The notes beneath the pieces are model-generated. The model was not told the DNA's origin, ran no database searches, and saw only the letters and a list, made by a program, of their open reading frames with translations. A stretch of DNA of 64,000 bases from Trichodesmium sp002260545 (GTDB lineage: Bacteria; Cyanobacteriota; Cyanobacteriia; Cyanobacteriales; Microcoleaceae): contig NZ_JBNHEQ010000053.1 of the NCBI RefSeq assembly GCF_050016015.1, positions 1 to 64,000 of the forward strand. Reading direction: 5' to 3'. A program made the position numbers and the translations under genes. This document shows positions 37,852 to 47,206 of the stretch, piece by piece (the first letter of the stretch is position 1; each line of letters begins with the position of its first letter).

Positions 37852-38253
37852 AATTTTTTGATATTATTTCTATCTTCAATTTTACCGAATAATTAAGGTT
37901 TAAAGCATCTCCTTTAAAGGAGAAACAATGAATTTATTTTCCTTTTATTCAATTCTTTTCCTTTTAGGGAGAGGTAATTATCAATTATCCATTATCAATT
38001 ATTGAAAGTATGGCAGCTTGTTTTTTGACATTTTTCTTCATATTTTTGAAAAAAAATCACCAATTGCTAATATGAATTGGTGAATATATAGCGTTTCTCA
38101 GTCTAATGAGGTACATCTATCTTTATATTGTATTCTATTCCCTATTCTCTATTCCCTATTCCCTATTCCCTATTCCCTAAAACCAAATAATTTTGTACCT
38201 CACGCTTCTTGGGAATTGCTATATTATCATAATAAGTAAAAAAGTACATACTT
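37852..38253. repeat. Dispersed repeat and tandem TTCCCTA repeat
   Basis: 37895-38004 is a good copy of the AAGGTTTAAAGC...CCTTTTAGGGAGAGGTAATTATC family, immediately upstream of the cytochrome gene. 38138-38178 has five TTCCCTA heptamers. No gene. Confidence 0.7.
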
Positions 38254-38451
38254 CTATTTTACATTAGATTGACTCGATTCTCTCATTAGCATTTCTAACT
38301 CATAGTATTTTCTGCTAGCCTCTTCACTATTTCTATATGCTTGCAATAGCTTTCTTTCAAATACTAAATATGATTCACGATTTTCGATTCTATCATAAAT
38401 TATTTTCGATGCTACTTGCTCGTAAATACGCTTCATTTGTTCCCTATCCAT
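38254..38451 (-). CDS. Small hypothetical protein (65 residues)
   Basis: Charged, helical, Glu/Arg-rich product (MDREQMKRIYEQVASKIIY, then ENRESYLVFERKLLQAYRN). AAGGAG 7 bp before the ATG supports it as a real gene. No family recognised and no membrane span. Confidence 0.5.
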   Translation of the reverse strand: MDREQMKRIYEQVASKIIYDRIENRESYLVFERKLLQAYRNSEEASRKYYELEMLMRESSQSNVK

Positions 38452-38973
38452 ATCAAACTCCTTTTTTAACTACTTTTATTTTACCTAATTTTCTCTTCTA
38501 TTGGTACTCTCTGTTTCATTATGAAAAACTCACCGATAGACATTTTTGAAGCCATCTATCAACCTTCCATAATTAATATCATGTTCCCTTGAACAGTTAT
38601 CAAGAATTAGGGAAGAGTCAGGAGTCAGGAAAAATAATGTATCAGGAGAAAGAAGTGCTTATCAGTAACGATCCAGATATGGTATAAAAACTTTTTCTCC
38701 TAGTTCCTCTGGTACGGGCAGTTATTACGTTAGATACCCAACAATTTTATTCGATTTGACATATCTTTAATCTGGGGAACATAGGTTAACCTATTTCCGC
38801 CTTGGAGTTGGAACAAATTGCTTAGTTATCCCAAACTTTTGTTAATTTACTACCATTATTTATAATTAATTCTTAAATTCTCAACTGATAAGTATGACAA
38901 CTTGTCTTTTCACATTTTTACTATTATTCTATATAATACCAGGACTAATAAATCATAAACCATAGAAAAAAAT
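38452..38973. other. Spacer without a recognisable gene
   Basis: AT-rich; no clear repeat, hairpin or operator apart from short GGAGTCAGGA units near 38605-38625. Confidence 0.4.
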
Positions 38974-39447
38974 ATGAATAAAATACTCAATCTAACATCC
39001 ACAATACTAATTTTAACTGCCGGATTAGGAGTTGCCACCACAGTTAATTCTTCAACCAATAATTTAGTTGCTGATAAATCTCACAGTCATACAGGTCATA
39101 GTCATAAAAAGTTAGAAATTCCAGCAGGACAACCAGTTCCTGAAGTTGATTTAGTTGTTTATCAAGATACCATGAAAGGATGGAATTTAGAACTAAAACT
39201 AACTAACTTTAAATTGGCTCCAGAAACAGTTAATCAAAGTAGTAACCCTTATGAAGGTCATGCTCATTTGTACATCAACGACAAAAAAATAACTAGGATT
39301 TATAGCAATTGGTATTATCTCGGAAATTTAGAACCAGGTAAGAATGAAATAACTGTTACTCTAAACACTAATAAGCATGAAGATTTAGTTAGTAATAGTA
39401 AGATGATTATGGATACAGAAATAATTGAAGTTGTAGCACAAAAATAA
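38974..39447 (+). CDS. Exported protein with His-rich segment, function unknown
   Basis: 157 residues. Signal peptide MNKILNLTSTILILTAGLG, then a His-rich stretch SHSHTGHSHKK that could bind metal. The rest looks like a beta-sandwich: PVPEVDLVVYQDTMKGWNLE, EGHAHLYINDKKITRIYSN, NLEPGKNEITVTLNTNKHE. The H-A-H-L-Y-I-N and L-x-P-G-x-N/H-x-I motifs occur in exported proteins of many bacteria, sometimes near copper genes. A periplasmic metal role is inference. Confidence 0.65.
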   Translation: MNKILNLTSTILILTAGLGVATTVNSSTNNLVADKSHSHTGHSHKKLEIPAGQPVPEVDLVVYQDTMKGWNLELKLTNFKLAPETVNQSSNPYEGHAHLYINDKKITRIYSNWYYLGNLEPGKNEITVTLNTNKHEDLVSNSKMIMDTEIIEVVAQK

Positions 39448-39584
39448 TAAGCATTCAGCTATTAGCAGTCAGCTATCAGCTTCTTAATCAATAAAGCAAG
39501 CATTGTTTAATTTCTACTACATTAAAGGTAGTGAAGATCATAGCAAATAGCTGACTACTTAGGGGTAGCTAAAAAAATATTTAT

Positions 39585-39962
39585 TTACCTCTCTCTTTTA
39601 AAAATTAAAATATATAACCCTTGTCCGTTAGTAGGATTAAAAACAACGTCAGTTTGACTTAATTCCCATCCATTTTTTCCAGCATCATTTAAAGCTTCTG
39701 TATAGTTGTCTCTTTCCTGTTCACTTTGAGGAAAACCAAATTGATATTCAACTTTATACTCATATTTTTTCCCTCTACCCTGAGCTAACTTTTCTGAATT
39801 TATCAATTCAATTTTTGAGTCTGTTTTTCCTTGAGCTTCAGAGATGGAAGTTGCTAAAGTTTGATTCGGTGAAAAAATTAACGCTACTGCTAGGAAAATA
39901 ATCGCAATATTCAGAAAAATTAAGTTAATAACTATAAGTTTATTTAGATTCCATTCTCTCAT
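39585..39962 (-). CDS. Membrane-anchored DUF4177-like protein
   Basis: 125 residues: one N-terminal span (LIVINLIFLNIAIIFLAVAL), then a small alpha-beta domain, KYEYKVEYQFGFPQ, YTEALNDAGKNGWELSQ, QGLYILIFKRE. The pattern Y-K...L-N-x-x-G-x-x-G-W-E-L...F-K-R is typical of DUF4177. Function unknown. Start ATG 39962 is the only sensible one. Confidence 0.6.
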   Translation of the reverse strand: MREWNLNKLIVINLIFLNIAIIFLAVALIFSPNQTLATSISEAQGKTDSKIELINSEKLAQGRGKKYEYKVEYQFGFPQSEQERDNYTEALNDAGKNGWELSQTDVVFNPTNGQGLYILIFKRER

Positions 39963-40523
39963 ACATAATAGTCCTTATTAGTATTAGCTGGAAAAAAATA
40001 ATAACCATGTAGGGACGTTCCATGGAACGTCCCTACTTTTTGGTTTCCAAATCCCATTTTTACTTGGGTTTGGATACCAAACCCTGTTAGATAAAATAGG
40101 GTAAAACCTATATTATCGCGGTCTTCACAAAGCTAGACTACAAAACTTCTTCCTTCTTCCCTGTTCCTTGTTCCTTCCTTACCGAATAATACCATTTCTC
40201 AAAAACTTTTCTACATTTCATTGAGTAGGGGAGTAGGGGAGTGTAGGGACGTTGCATGCAACGTCCCTACGGGAGAATTAAAAATAAGGATAATCAAAGA
40301 TTAAATTGTCTCAAATTAGCAATAAAGTAATTTTCCCAAGGTAATTACTTAATAACTGAAGTATTAATCAAGTATAGCATTAATGCATGGGAATTGGTAT
40401 AATTAAGGTTTAAAGCCTTTCCTTTAAAGGAGAAACAAGAAAAAATTTTCCTTTTATTCAATCCTCTTCCTTTTAGATAGAGGTAATTATCAATTATCCA
40501 TTATCAATTATCCATTATTTAAC
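39963..40523. repeat. Two palindromes and a dispersed repeat downstream of sufS
   Basis: GTAGGGACGTTCCA palindrome, perfect, at 40010-40037; a GGGTTTGGATACCAAACCC hairpin at 40057-40075; GTAGGGACGTTGCA palindrome, perfect, at 40243-40270; and a full AAGGTTTAAAGCC...AGAGGTAATTATC repeat at 40405-40519, ending at the sufS stop. No gene. Confidence 0.75.
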
Positions 40524-41786
40524 TTAACCCATAATACTACCAAAAAATTCTATTGTGTCTTTTAAAGCAACAATAAAAGCATCAATATCATCACGAGTAT
40601 TATAGAAATATAAACTTGCTCTTGCTGTGGATGAAATCTTTAAATATTGATGCAAAGGTTGAGCGCAATGATGACCAGAACGAATTGCTACCCCTGCTTC
40701 ATCTAACATAGTTGATAAATCATTTGGGTGAATATTTTCTACTGTAAAAGATGCTAATGCTGCCCTATTTTCTCCATTAGTATTTGGTTGAGGCCCGTAA
40801 ATAGTTACTTCAGGAATTTGATTCAATTTATCAAATAAATAAGTAGTTAATTCTGCTTCATAGGTATGGATTTTTTCCATACCTATATTTGTCAGATAAT
40901 CTACTGCTGCACCAAGAGCGATCGCTTCTCCAATAGCTGGCGTTCCTGCTTCAAATTTATGAGGTAATTCTGCATAGGTGGAATGGTCAAAAAACACCTC
41001 GGAAATCATTTCACCACCTCCTAAAAATGGTGGCATTTCGTTTAGTAATTCCAATTTTCCATAGAGAAAACCAATGCCAGTGGGAGCGCACATTTTATGA
41101 CCAGAACCTACTAACCAATCACAACCTATTGCCTGTACATCTACCACACAATGAGGTAAACTTTGGCAAGCATCTATTAATACTTTAGCTCCGTTTTGAT
41201 GAGCAATTGAGCAAATTTCTTTGACTGGGTTTGTACAACCTAAAACATTAGAAACATGAGCAACTGCTACTAACTTTGTTTTTTCAGAAACTAGGGTTTT
41301 ATATTGTTCTAAATTAAACTCTTCTGTTTCAGTCAATTCGACAAATTTTAAAACTGCTCCGGTTTTTTGAGCAACCATTTGCCAGGGAACAAAATTACTA
41401 TGATGTTCCATAACTGAGACAATAATTTCGTCTCCTGGTTTGAGGTTATTTAAACCCCAAGAATAAGCAACTAAATTAATAGCTTCACTAGCATTACGAG
41501 TATAAACAATTTCATTCCGAGATTCTGCATTAACAAAAGCAGCTACTTTATCTCTTGCCCCTTCATAAGCATCTGTTGCTTTTCCACTTAAAGTATGAAT
41601 ACCCCTATGCACATTAGAATTATATTTTAGGTAATATTCCTGCCAAGCATTAATAACTGCTAAAGGTTTTTGGGAAGTAGCAGCATTATCTAAATAAACC
41701 AGTGGTTTACCATTTATTTCCTGATTTAAAATCGGAAAATCTGCTCGTACTTTATCTGCCAAAGTTCTGTCTTGAATAATAGTCAT
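40524..41786 (-). CDS. sufS: Cysteine desulfurase SufS
   Basis: 420 residues, PLP enzyme that takes sulfur from cysteine for Fe-S clusters. Start ATG 41786 (MTIIQDRTLADKVRADFPIL); the longer frame upstream is repeat and gap. Visible: YLDNAATSQKP, VMEHHSNFVPWQ, DACQSLPHCVVDVQ, the Schiff-base Lys in DWLVGSGHKMCAPTGIGF and the active Cys in RSGHHCAQPLH. Group II type (SufS). Last gene of the sufBCDS set; over 440 bp of tandem repeat lies before it. Confidence 0.96.
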   Translation of the reverse strand: MTIIQDRTLADKVRADFPILNQEINGKPLVYLDNAATSQKPLAVINAWQEYYLKYNSNVHRGIHTLSGKATDAYEGARDKVAAFVNAESRNEIVYTRNASEAINLVAYSWGLNNLKPGDEIIVSVMEHHSNFVPWQMVAQKTGAVLKFVELTETEEFNLEQYKTLVSEKTKLVAVAHVSNVLGCTNPVKEICSIAHQNGAKVLIDACQSLPHCVVDVQAIGCDWLVGSGHKMCAPTGIGFLYGKLELLNEMPPFLGGGEMISEVFFDHSTYAELPHKFEAGTPAIGEAIALGAAVDYLTNIGMEKIHTYEAELTTYLFDKLNQIPEVTIYGPQPNTNGENRAALASFTVENIHPNDLSTMLDEAGVAIRSGHHCAQPLHQYLKISSTARASLYFYNTRDDIDAFIVALKDTIEFFGSIMG

Positions 41787-42227
41787 TTTTTCAGTTATTA
41801 GAAGTTTAGTAGGGGTTTGGTCTCCAAACCCCTCACGATATTTAATTTTACCTAAACTCAATATCGTTGAGTTATTAGTAATTCCAGTNNNNNNNNNNNN
41901 NNNNNNNNNNNNNNNNNNNNNNNNNNNNNNNNNNNNNNNNNNNNNNNNNNNNNNNNNNNNNNNNNNNNNNNNNNNNNNNNNNNNNNNNTTAGTAATTCCA
42001 GTCACTGGAAATATTTATTGGCAAAAACTATAAGTTTGGTAGGGGTTTGGTCTCCAAACCCCACACTCCAAACCCCCCACTCCAAACCCCCCACGATATT
42101 TAATTTTACCTAAACTCAATATCGTTGAGTTATTAGTAATTCCAGTCACTGGAAATATTTATTGGCAAAAACTATAAGTTTGGTAGGAGGGTTTGGAGAC
42201 CAAACCCCTACGGTTTTATTCCTTCTT
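41787..42227. repeat. Tandem repeat between sufD and sufS, with assembly gap (41889-41988)
   Basis: A unit of roughly 150-180 bp, holding a GTAGGGGTTTGG...CCAAACCCC hairpin, ACGATATTTAATTTTACC, AACTCAATATCGTTGAG and TTAGTAATTCCAGT, recurs at 41804-41888, 41989-42060 and 42088-42206. CCAAACCCCCCACT is also repeated internally. True length unknown because of the N run. Confidence 0.85.
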
Positions 42228-43589
42228 TTAAACTTTACAAGCGACACATTGTTTTAAAATATGTTGCAAAGAAGGTAGGGGTAACTTGTTAATAATTTCT
42301 GCTGCAAAAGCATCAATTAATAAGTTGCGACTTGCTTCTTGACTCAAACCTCGACTTTGTAAATAAAATACCTCATCATCATCTAACTGACTAACAGTTG
42401 CTCCATGAGAACATTTAACATCATCGGCAATAATTTCTAACTGCGGTTTTGTATCAACTCTCCCTCCAGAAGAAAGTAACAAATTACGATTTAACTGAGC
42501 AGCATTTGTCAACTGTGCAGTTTGAGAAACATAGACTTTCCCATTAAATACAGAATGCGCTTTATTGTCAACAATACACTTATAAAGTTGGTCAGTCACA
42601 CCATGGGGATGATTCAAAATAATGCTGCTGTGAGTATCCGCTTCTTGCTGGTTACCAATAAATGACAAACCATAAAGATTAGTTTCTGTTCCCTCACCCA
42701 TTTGAGTCACTTCTAAATTATGACGAGATAACTTTGCCCCTAAATGAATAGCATTACAGCTATAACGACTATTTTTTGCTTGAGCGATCGCTGTTTTGCC
42801 AATATGAAATGCTGCTCCTGCATCTCGTTGCACCCTAGTATGATTAATTTCGGCATTTTCCTCTACCCATATTTCTGTGACAGTATTTGTCAGATAGGGG
42901 TGAGAACTTGGTGCTTCTGGGCAAATTACTTCTGCTGTCACGCAATGCTCAACTATTTTCGCGCTACTATTACTTTCTGCGACGACTAAACAACGACGCT
43001 GAGTCAATATGGGAATTTCCGTCTCAGTAGCAATAAATAATAGATGTATTGGTTTTTCTACCACCTGATTTTTTGGCAACCATACTACTGCTGCATCAGT
43101 TAAACCAGCAGTATTTAAGGAAGTAAATACTTCTTGACTTCCTGGTTGTTGCGCCAAATAATTGCCGATGCGCTCTTGATATTCGGTTGGTAACTGTCCC
43201 AAGTTGCCTACAAATATCTCATTTTCTATATCTGTCAGGGATGATAAGTTAGGTGCAAATACTCCATTAACAAATACCAACCGACTGTCTATTGCTTCCG
43301 GTAAAATAAAGGGAGCGATACTCAAAGCATCCAATTCTACAGGAGCAGGTGCTTGGAAACCTAACTTCATCATTGCAGATAAGTCAGTAAATCGCCATTC
43401 CTCATCTTGCTTAGTCGGAAAAGCTAACTCACGCACCCAAGTTGCTGCGCGATCGCGAACCTGTTGTAACCAAGCTGCCATATTTGCACCTAAAGGAAAT
43501 TCTGGAGGTACAGTTGGAGAAACTCCTTTACAAGATTCTTCGAGTAATTTATCTAAATAAGATATCTCTGGTTTTACAGACACTTGCAT
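42228..43589 (-). CDS. sufD: Fe-S assembly protein SufD
   Basis: 453 residues, beta-helix scaffold subunit that forms the SufBC2D complex. ATG 43589 (MQVSVKPEISYLDKLLEES) chosen; the 38 codons open upstream are repeat. Recognised by EEWRFTDLSAMMKLGF, the right-handed helix region, and the C-terminal block DDVKCSHGATVSQLDDDEVF with YLQSRGLSQEASRNLLIDAF. The conserved His in CSHGAT is present. Confidence 0.95.
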   Translation of the reverse strand: MQVSVKPEISYLDKLLEESCKGVSPTVPPEFPLGANMAAWLQQVRDRAATWVRELAFPTKQDEEWRFTDLSAMMKLGFQAPAPVELDALSIAPFILPEAIDSRLVFVNGVFAPNLSSLTDIENEIFVGNLGQLPTEYQERIGNYLAQQPGSQEVFTSLNTAGLTDAAVVWLPKNQVVEKPIHLLFIATETEIPILTQRRCLVVAESNSSAKIVEHCVTAEVICPEAPSSHPYLTNTVTEIWVEENAEINHTRVQRDAGAAFHIGKTAIAQAKNSRYSCNAIHLGAKLSRHNLEVTQMGEGTETNLYGLSFIGNQQEADTHSSIILNHPHGVTDQLYKCIVDNKAHSVFNGKVYVSQTAQLTNAAQLNRNLLLSSGGRVDTKPQLEIIADDVKCSHGATVSQLDDDEVFYLQSRGLSQEASRNLLIDAFAAEIINKLPLPSLQHILKQCVACKV

Positions 43590-43614
43590 AATTTTTATAC
43601 CAATTATCAAAACT

Positions 43615-44150
43615 AGGGAACAGGGAACAGGGAACAGGGAACAGTTGAATTTCCAAGGGTTTTTCGTATAGGGAAACGCGGAGCGTTTTATGTTACGAAG
43701 CAAAACAGCATTGAGAAATGTCTGCGCCCTTTGCTTCGACTGCTATCATACTATACTTAGATGACACTTCAATTATTAAGTCATTAACACACTTTTTTTT
43801 AATCTTTTTGATAATTATCTATCAATCAGTTAGTGTTAATTCTTTTTATGTGTAGGGACGTTGCACAGGCAAAAATGCGTTTTCCGTTCCGGAATGCTCC
43901 GCTTTCCATGTCGGCGACAGCCGTTAACGGAGTTATGCGCCAGCAAAACATGTTCCGCAGCAAAACGTCCCTACTATTCTACTCATCCGCTCAAGGAAAT
44001 TTATAAAAGTTTCTGAGAAATTATCTTCCCAAAAATTAAGGTTTAAAACCTCTCCTTTCATTTCAGGGAGAAAAAAAGTTCCTCTGAACCAATCATCTTA
44101 GTTTTTAAGAAGAGGTAATTATTAATTATTAATTGTTAATTATTAATTAT
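43615..44150. repeat. Repeat-filled spacer between sufC and sufD
   Basis: GGAACAG heptamers (43615-43645); a palindrome split in two (43852-43865 and 43965-43974) by a GC-rich insert with CCGGAATGCTCCGC; then an AAGGTTTAAAACC...AGAGGTAATTATTAATTA repeat (44038-44149) ending at the sufC stop. Confidence 0.75.
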
Positions 44151-44933
44151 TTAAACCCCTACCTTTGCTTCTTCAATCACATCATCGTAACCTTTTTCTT
44201 CTAGTTCTAATGCTAATTCTTTTGTACCAGTTTTAATAATTCTACCGCCTTCAGTTACATGAACAAAATCTGGCACAATATAGTTTAATAAACGTTGATA
44301 GTGAGTAATTACTAACATAGAATTTGATTCATTTGCCAATTCATTTACTCCGTTTGCGACTATCCTCAAAGCATCAATATCTAATCCTGAATCTGTCTCA
44401 TCTAAAATTGCTAATTTTGGATCTAACAATGCCATTTGTAAGATTTCATTTCGCTTCTTTTCTCCACCAGAAAAACCTTCATTTACACTGCGGTCTAAAA
44501 ATTCTGGTTTCATCTTGACAATACCTAATTTATCCTGTACCAAATCGTCAAAATCAAAAGCGTCTAATTCTTCTAATCCTTGATATTTCTGTTTCGTATT
44601 ATAAGCAACTCGCAAAAAATCTAAGTTGCTCACTCCAGGAATTTCTAGAGGATATTGAAATGCTAAGAACACACCATTTAATGAACGTTCTTCTGGCTCC
44701 ATTTCTAATAAATTTTTACCTAAAAATGTAACTTCTCCACCTGTAACTTCATAAGCAGGATGACCTGCTAATACTTTAGAAAAGGTACTTTTACCGGAAC
44801 CATTCGGACCCATAATAGCATGAATTTCTCCAGCTTTTATTTCTAGATTCATGCCTTTAAGAATCTCTTTTCCTTCGACATTAGCTGTTAAGTTTTTAAC
44901 AGATAAAATAACTTCGCTATTTTCTTTAATCAT
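44151..44933 (-). CDS. sufC: Fe-S assembly ATPase SufC
   Basis: 260-residue ABC-type ATPase that drives SufB/SufD. Walker A GPNGSGKST, Q-loop AFQYPLEIPG, signature FSGGEKKRNEI, Walker B KLAILDETDSGLD, H-loop VITHYQRLL. ATG 44933 (MIKENSEVIL) with GGGG(T) just upstream; the extra upstream frame is repeat. Very conserved. Confidence 0.97.
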   Translation of the reverse strand: MIKENSEVILSVKNLTANVEGKEILKGMNLEIKAGEIHAIMGPNGSGKSTFSKVLAGHPAYEVTGGEVTFLGKNLLEMEPEERSLNGVFLAFQYPLEIPGVSNLDFLRVAYNTKQKYQGLEELDAFDFDDLVQDKLGIVKMKPEFLDRSVNEGFSGGEKKRNEILQMALLDPKLAILDETDSGLDIDALRIVANGVNELANESNSMLVITHYQRLLNYIVPDFVHVTEGGRIIKTGTKELALELEEKGYDDVIEEAKVGV

Positions 44934-45381
44934 GTTTACCCCTTTGAATAGTTCTGAATTATTTTTTTTTAGTAAAATCCTTGAATAAGTGTAGGTTGGG
45001 TTGTTTGCGCGATTCATTGCGCAGCATAGAACGTTTGCGGAGCATTTCCAACGGAAAAACCCAACAACAAGTACCTAATTTTATTCCTAAATCACAGGAA
45101 TATATGCTTTTAGACTTGAAAGTATATGTAATTAATCCTGCATAATTACTTAATAACCTATCCCTTATTAAGACAGATTTTTATAAAGTATGGCAATAAT
45201 AACGCTGATGTTGGGTTTCACTTTGTTCTACCCAACCTACATTTTTACGCTAATTATTAATTGATGATGAATAATAAATAATGCCAACCATCTCTGATTA
45301 TCAATTATCCATTGGTAAGGAAAAGCTTTAAACCTCTAGGAATTAATTATCAATTATTCATTATCCATTATCAATTATTAA
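44934..45381. repeat. Repeat-filled spacer between sufB and sufC
   Basis: A GTAGGTTGGGTTG (44991) / AACCCAACAA (45057) pair encloses GC-rich TTTGCGGAGCATTTCC; TGTTGGGTTTC/CCCAACCTACA units at 45211-45242; then a short copy of the ATTATCAATTATCC type repeat (about 45312-45381) up to the sufB stop. Confidence 0.65.
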
Positions 45382-46818
45382 TTATCCCACCGTTCCTTCT
45401 AATTTCAAACTCAATAACTTATCAGCTTCCGCAGCAAATTCCATCGGCAATTCATTAAATACATCTTTACAGAAACCACTGATAATCATAGACACTGCAT
45501 CTTCAGCAGAAATACCTCTTTGAGTAAAATAGAAAAGTTGGTCTTCTCCTATTTTAGAAGTAGAAGCTTCATGCTCAACCTTAGCAGTATTATTGTCTAC
45601 TTGAATATAGGGAAAAGTATTTGCTTGAGCGCGATCGCCTATTAACATTGAGTCACATTGAGAATAGTTCCGCGCACCCTTCGCACCAGATCCCATTTTC
45701 ACTAAACCACGGTAACTATTAGCAGAATTTCCAGCAGAAATACCCTTAGAAATAATTGTACTGCGAGTATTTTTGCCGATATGTACCATTTTTGTACCTG
45801 TATCTGCTTGTTGTTTATTATTAGTTAGAGCAACAGAATAAAATTCTCCTACTGAGTTGTCACCCACTAAAACACAACTAGGATATTTCCAGGTAATAGC
45901 GGAACCAGTTTCTACTTGCGTCCAGGAAATTTTAGAATTTACTCCCTTACACAAACCGCGCTTAGTCACAAAATTATAGATACCACCCTTACCATTTTCA
46001 TCTCCAGCAAACCAGTTTTGCACAGTCGAATATTTAATATCAGCGTTATCCAGAGCAACAAGTTCAACAACCGCAGCATGAAGTTGGTTAGTATCAAACA
46101 TCGGAGCAGTGCAACCTTCCAAATAGGTGACAGAACTACTTTCTTCTGCTACAATAAGAGTCCGCTCAAACTGCCCAGAGTCACCATTATTGATTCTAAA
46201 GTAAGTAGACAAATCCATCGGACATTGTACACCTTTAGGAATAAAAACAAAAGACCCATCACTAAATACAGCAGAATTTAGAGCAGCAAAAAAATTATCC
46301 CCCACTGGTACAACACTACCCAGATATTTTTCCACTAATTCTGGATATTCCTTTACTGCTTCAGAAATAGAGCAAAAAATCACTCCTTCTTCAGCAAGCT
46401 TTTCTTTAAAAGTAGTAGCAACAGAAACACTATCAAAGACAGCATCAACTGCAACATTACTCAGACGTTTCTGCTCTGATAGAGGGATACCCAGTTTCTC
46501 AAAAGTATCCAACAAAGTAGGATCTACTTCATCTAAGCTTTTTTTCTTATCTTGAACCTTTGGCGCTGAATAGTAAATTATATTCTGGTAGTCTATTTTT
46601 GGATAGTCAACCTGCGCCCATACTGGTTCCTTCATTTGCAACCACTTCTGATATGCTTTGAGGCGAAAGTTAAGCATAAACTCTGGTTCATTCTTTTTTG
46701 CAGAAATCAGACGAACTATATCTTCACTGAGTCCGCGAGGAATAGTATCTGATTCAATATCAGTGACGAAACCATATTTATAAGGTTGATTAACTAAGGT
46801 TGTTACTTTAGCAGTCAT
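45382..46818 (-). CDS. sufB: Fe-S assembly scaffold SufB
   Basis: 478 residues, scaffold on which clusters form. Typical: VYYSAPK-like IIYYSAPKVQDKK, FIPKGVQCPMDLSTYFRIN, TYLEGCTAPMF, EASTSKIGEDQLFYF and QRGISAEDAVSMIISGF. The Cys of EGCTAP and the late His/Glu set are present. First gene of the operon; its 5' leader contains an AGGACTTA...TAAGTCCT inverted repeat. Faces sufR. Confidence 0.97.
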   Translation of the reverse strand: MTAKVTTLVNQPYKYGFVTDIESDTIPRGLSEDIVRLISAKKNEPEFMLNFRLKAYQKWLQMKEPVWAQVDYPKIDYQNIIYYSAPKVQDKKKSLDEVDPTLLDTFEKLGIPLSEQKRLSNVAVDAVFDSVSVATTFKEKLAEEGVIFCSISEAVKEYPELVEKYLGSVVPVGDNFFAALNSAVFSDGSFVFIPKGVQCPMDLSTYFRINNGDSGQFERTLIVAEESSSVTYLEGCTAPMFDTNQLHAAVVELVALDNADIKYSTVQNWFAGDENGKGGIYNFVTKRGLCKGVNSKISWTQVETGSAITWKYPSCVLVGDNSVGEFYSVALTNNKQQADTGTKMVHIGKNTRSTIISKGISAGNSANSYRGLVKMGSGAKGARNYSQCDSMLIGDRAQANTFPYIQVDNNTAKVEHEASTSKIGEDQLFYFTQRGISAEDAVSMIISGFCKDVFNELPMEFAAEADKLLSLKLEGTVG

Positions 46819-46858
46819 TTTACTTATTTCCTAGTAATTATTTCCTAGTTATATTTAT

Positions 46859-46953
46859 AGGACTTACACAGAAACCGGGTTGATCGACGAAATTTCGTGA
46901 TTTGAAATAATCAGGGCAATAAACTCGGTTTCTTGTTTGGGTGTCTAAGTCCT
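46859..46953. repeat. Nested inverted repeat in the sufB leader
   Basis: Outer arms AGGACTTA (46859-46866) and TAAGTCCT (46946-46953), inner arms AGAAACCGGGTT (46870) and AACTCGGTTTCT (46922). Same family as 27018-27119 and the MITE-like copies. It would be transcribed in front of sufB. Confidence 0.65.
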
Positions 46954-47005
46954 GATTTACTTACTTAGTAATTTAAAGAGGCTTTAGTGGCCATTAGGAT
47001 TTAAA

Positions 47006-47059
47006 CAACTTATTTGTTGCTTAAGTCTATTTTAGGTTACATTAACAACAGTGATATTG
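47006..47059. promoter_or_regulatory. SufR operator pair
   Basis: CAAC-TTATTT-GTTG at 47006-47019 is a perfect CAAC-N6-GTTG, the inverted repeat reported for SufR in other cyanobacteria. CAAC-AGTGAT-ATTG at 47046-47059 is the same with one mismatch, exactly 40 bp away. Both lie between the divergent sufB and sufR. One perfect plus one imperfect site matches what I recall of the described arrangement. Confidence 0.8.
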
Positions 47060-47206
47060 TCAAAGTCCAGTAAAAAATTTTTTTTGACCAAAAAAACAAA
47101 AAATAAGGTCTCTTGTCCTTTTAAGGGAATAAAAAATCAACTTCAGTATTTCAAGTGTCCCAATACAGAGGTTGTTACTGATAACTGATAACTGATAATT
47201 GAAATA

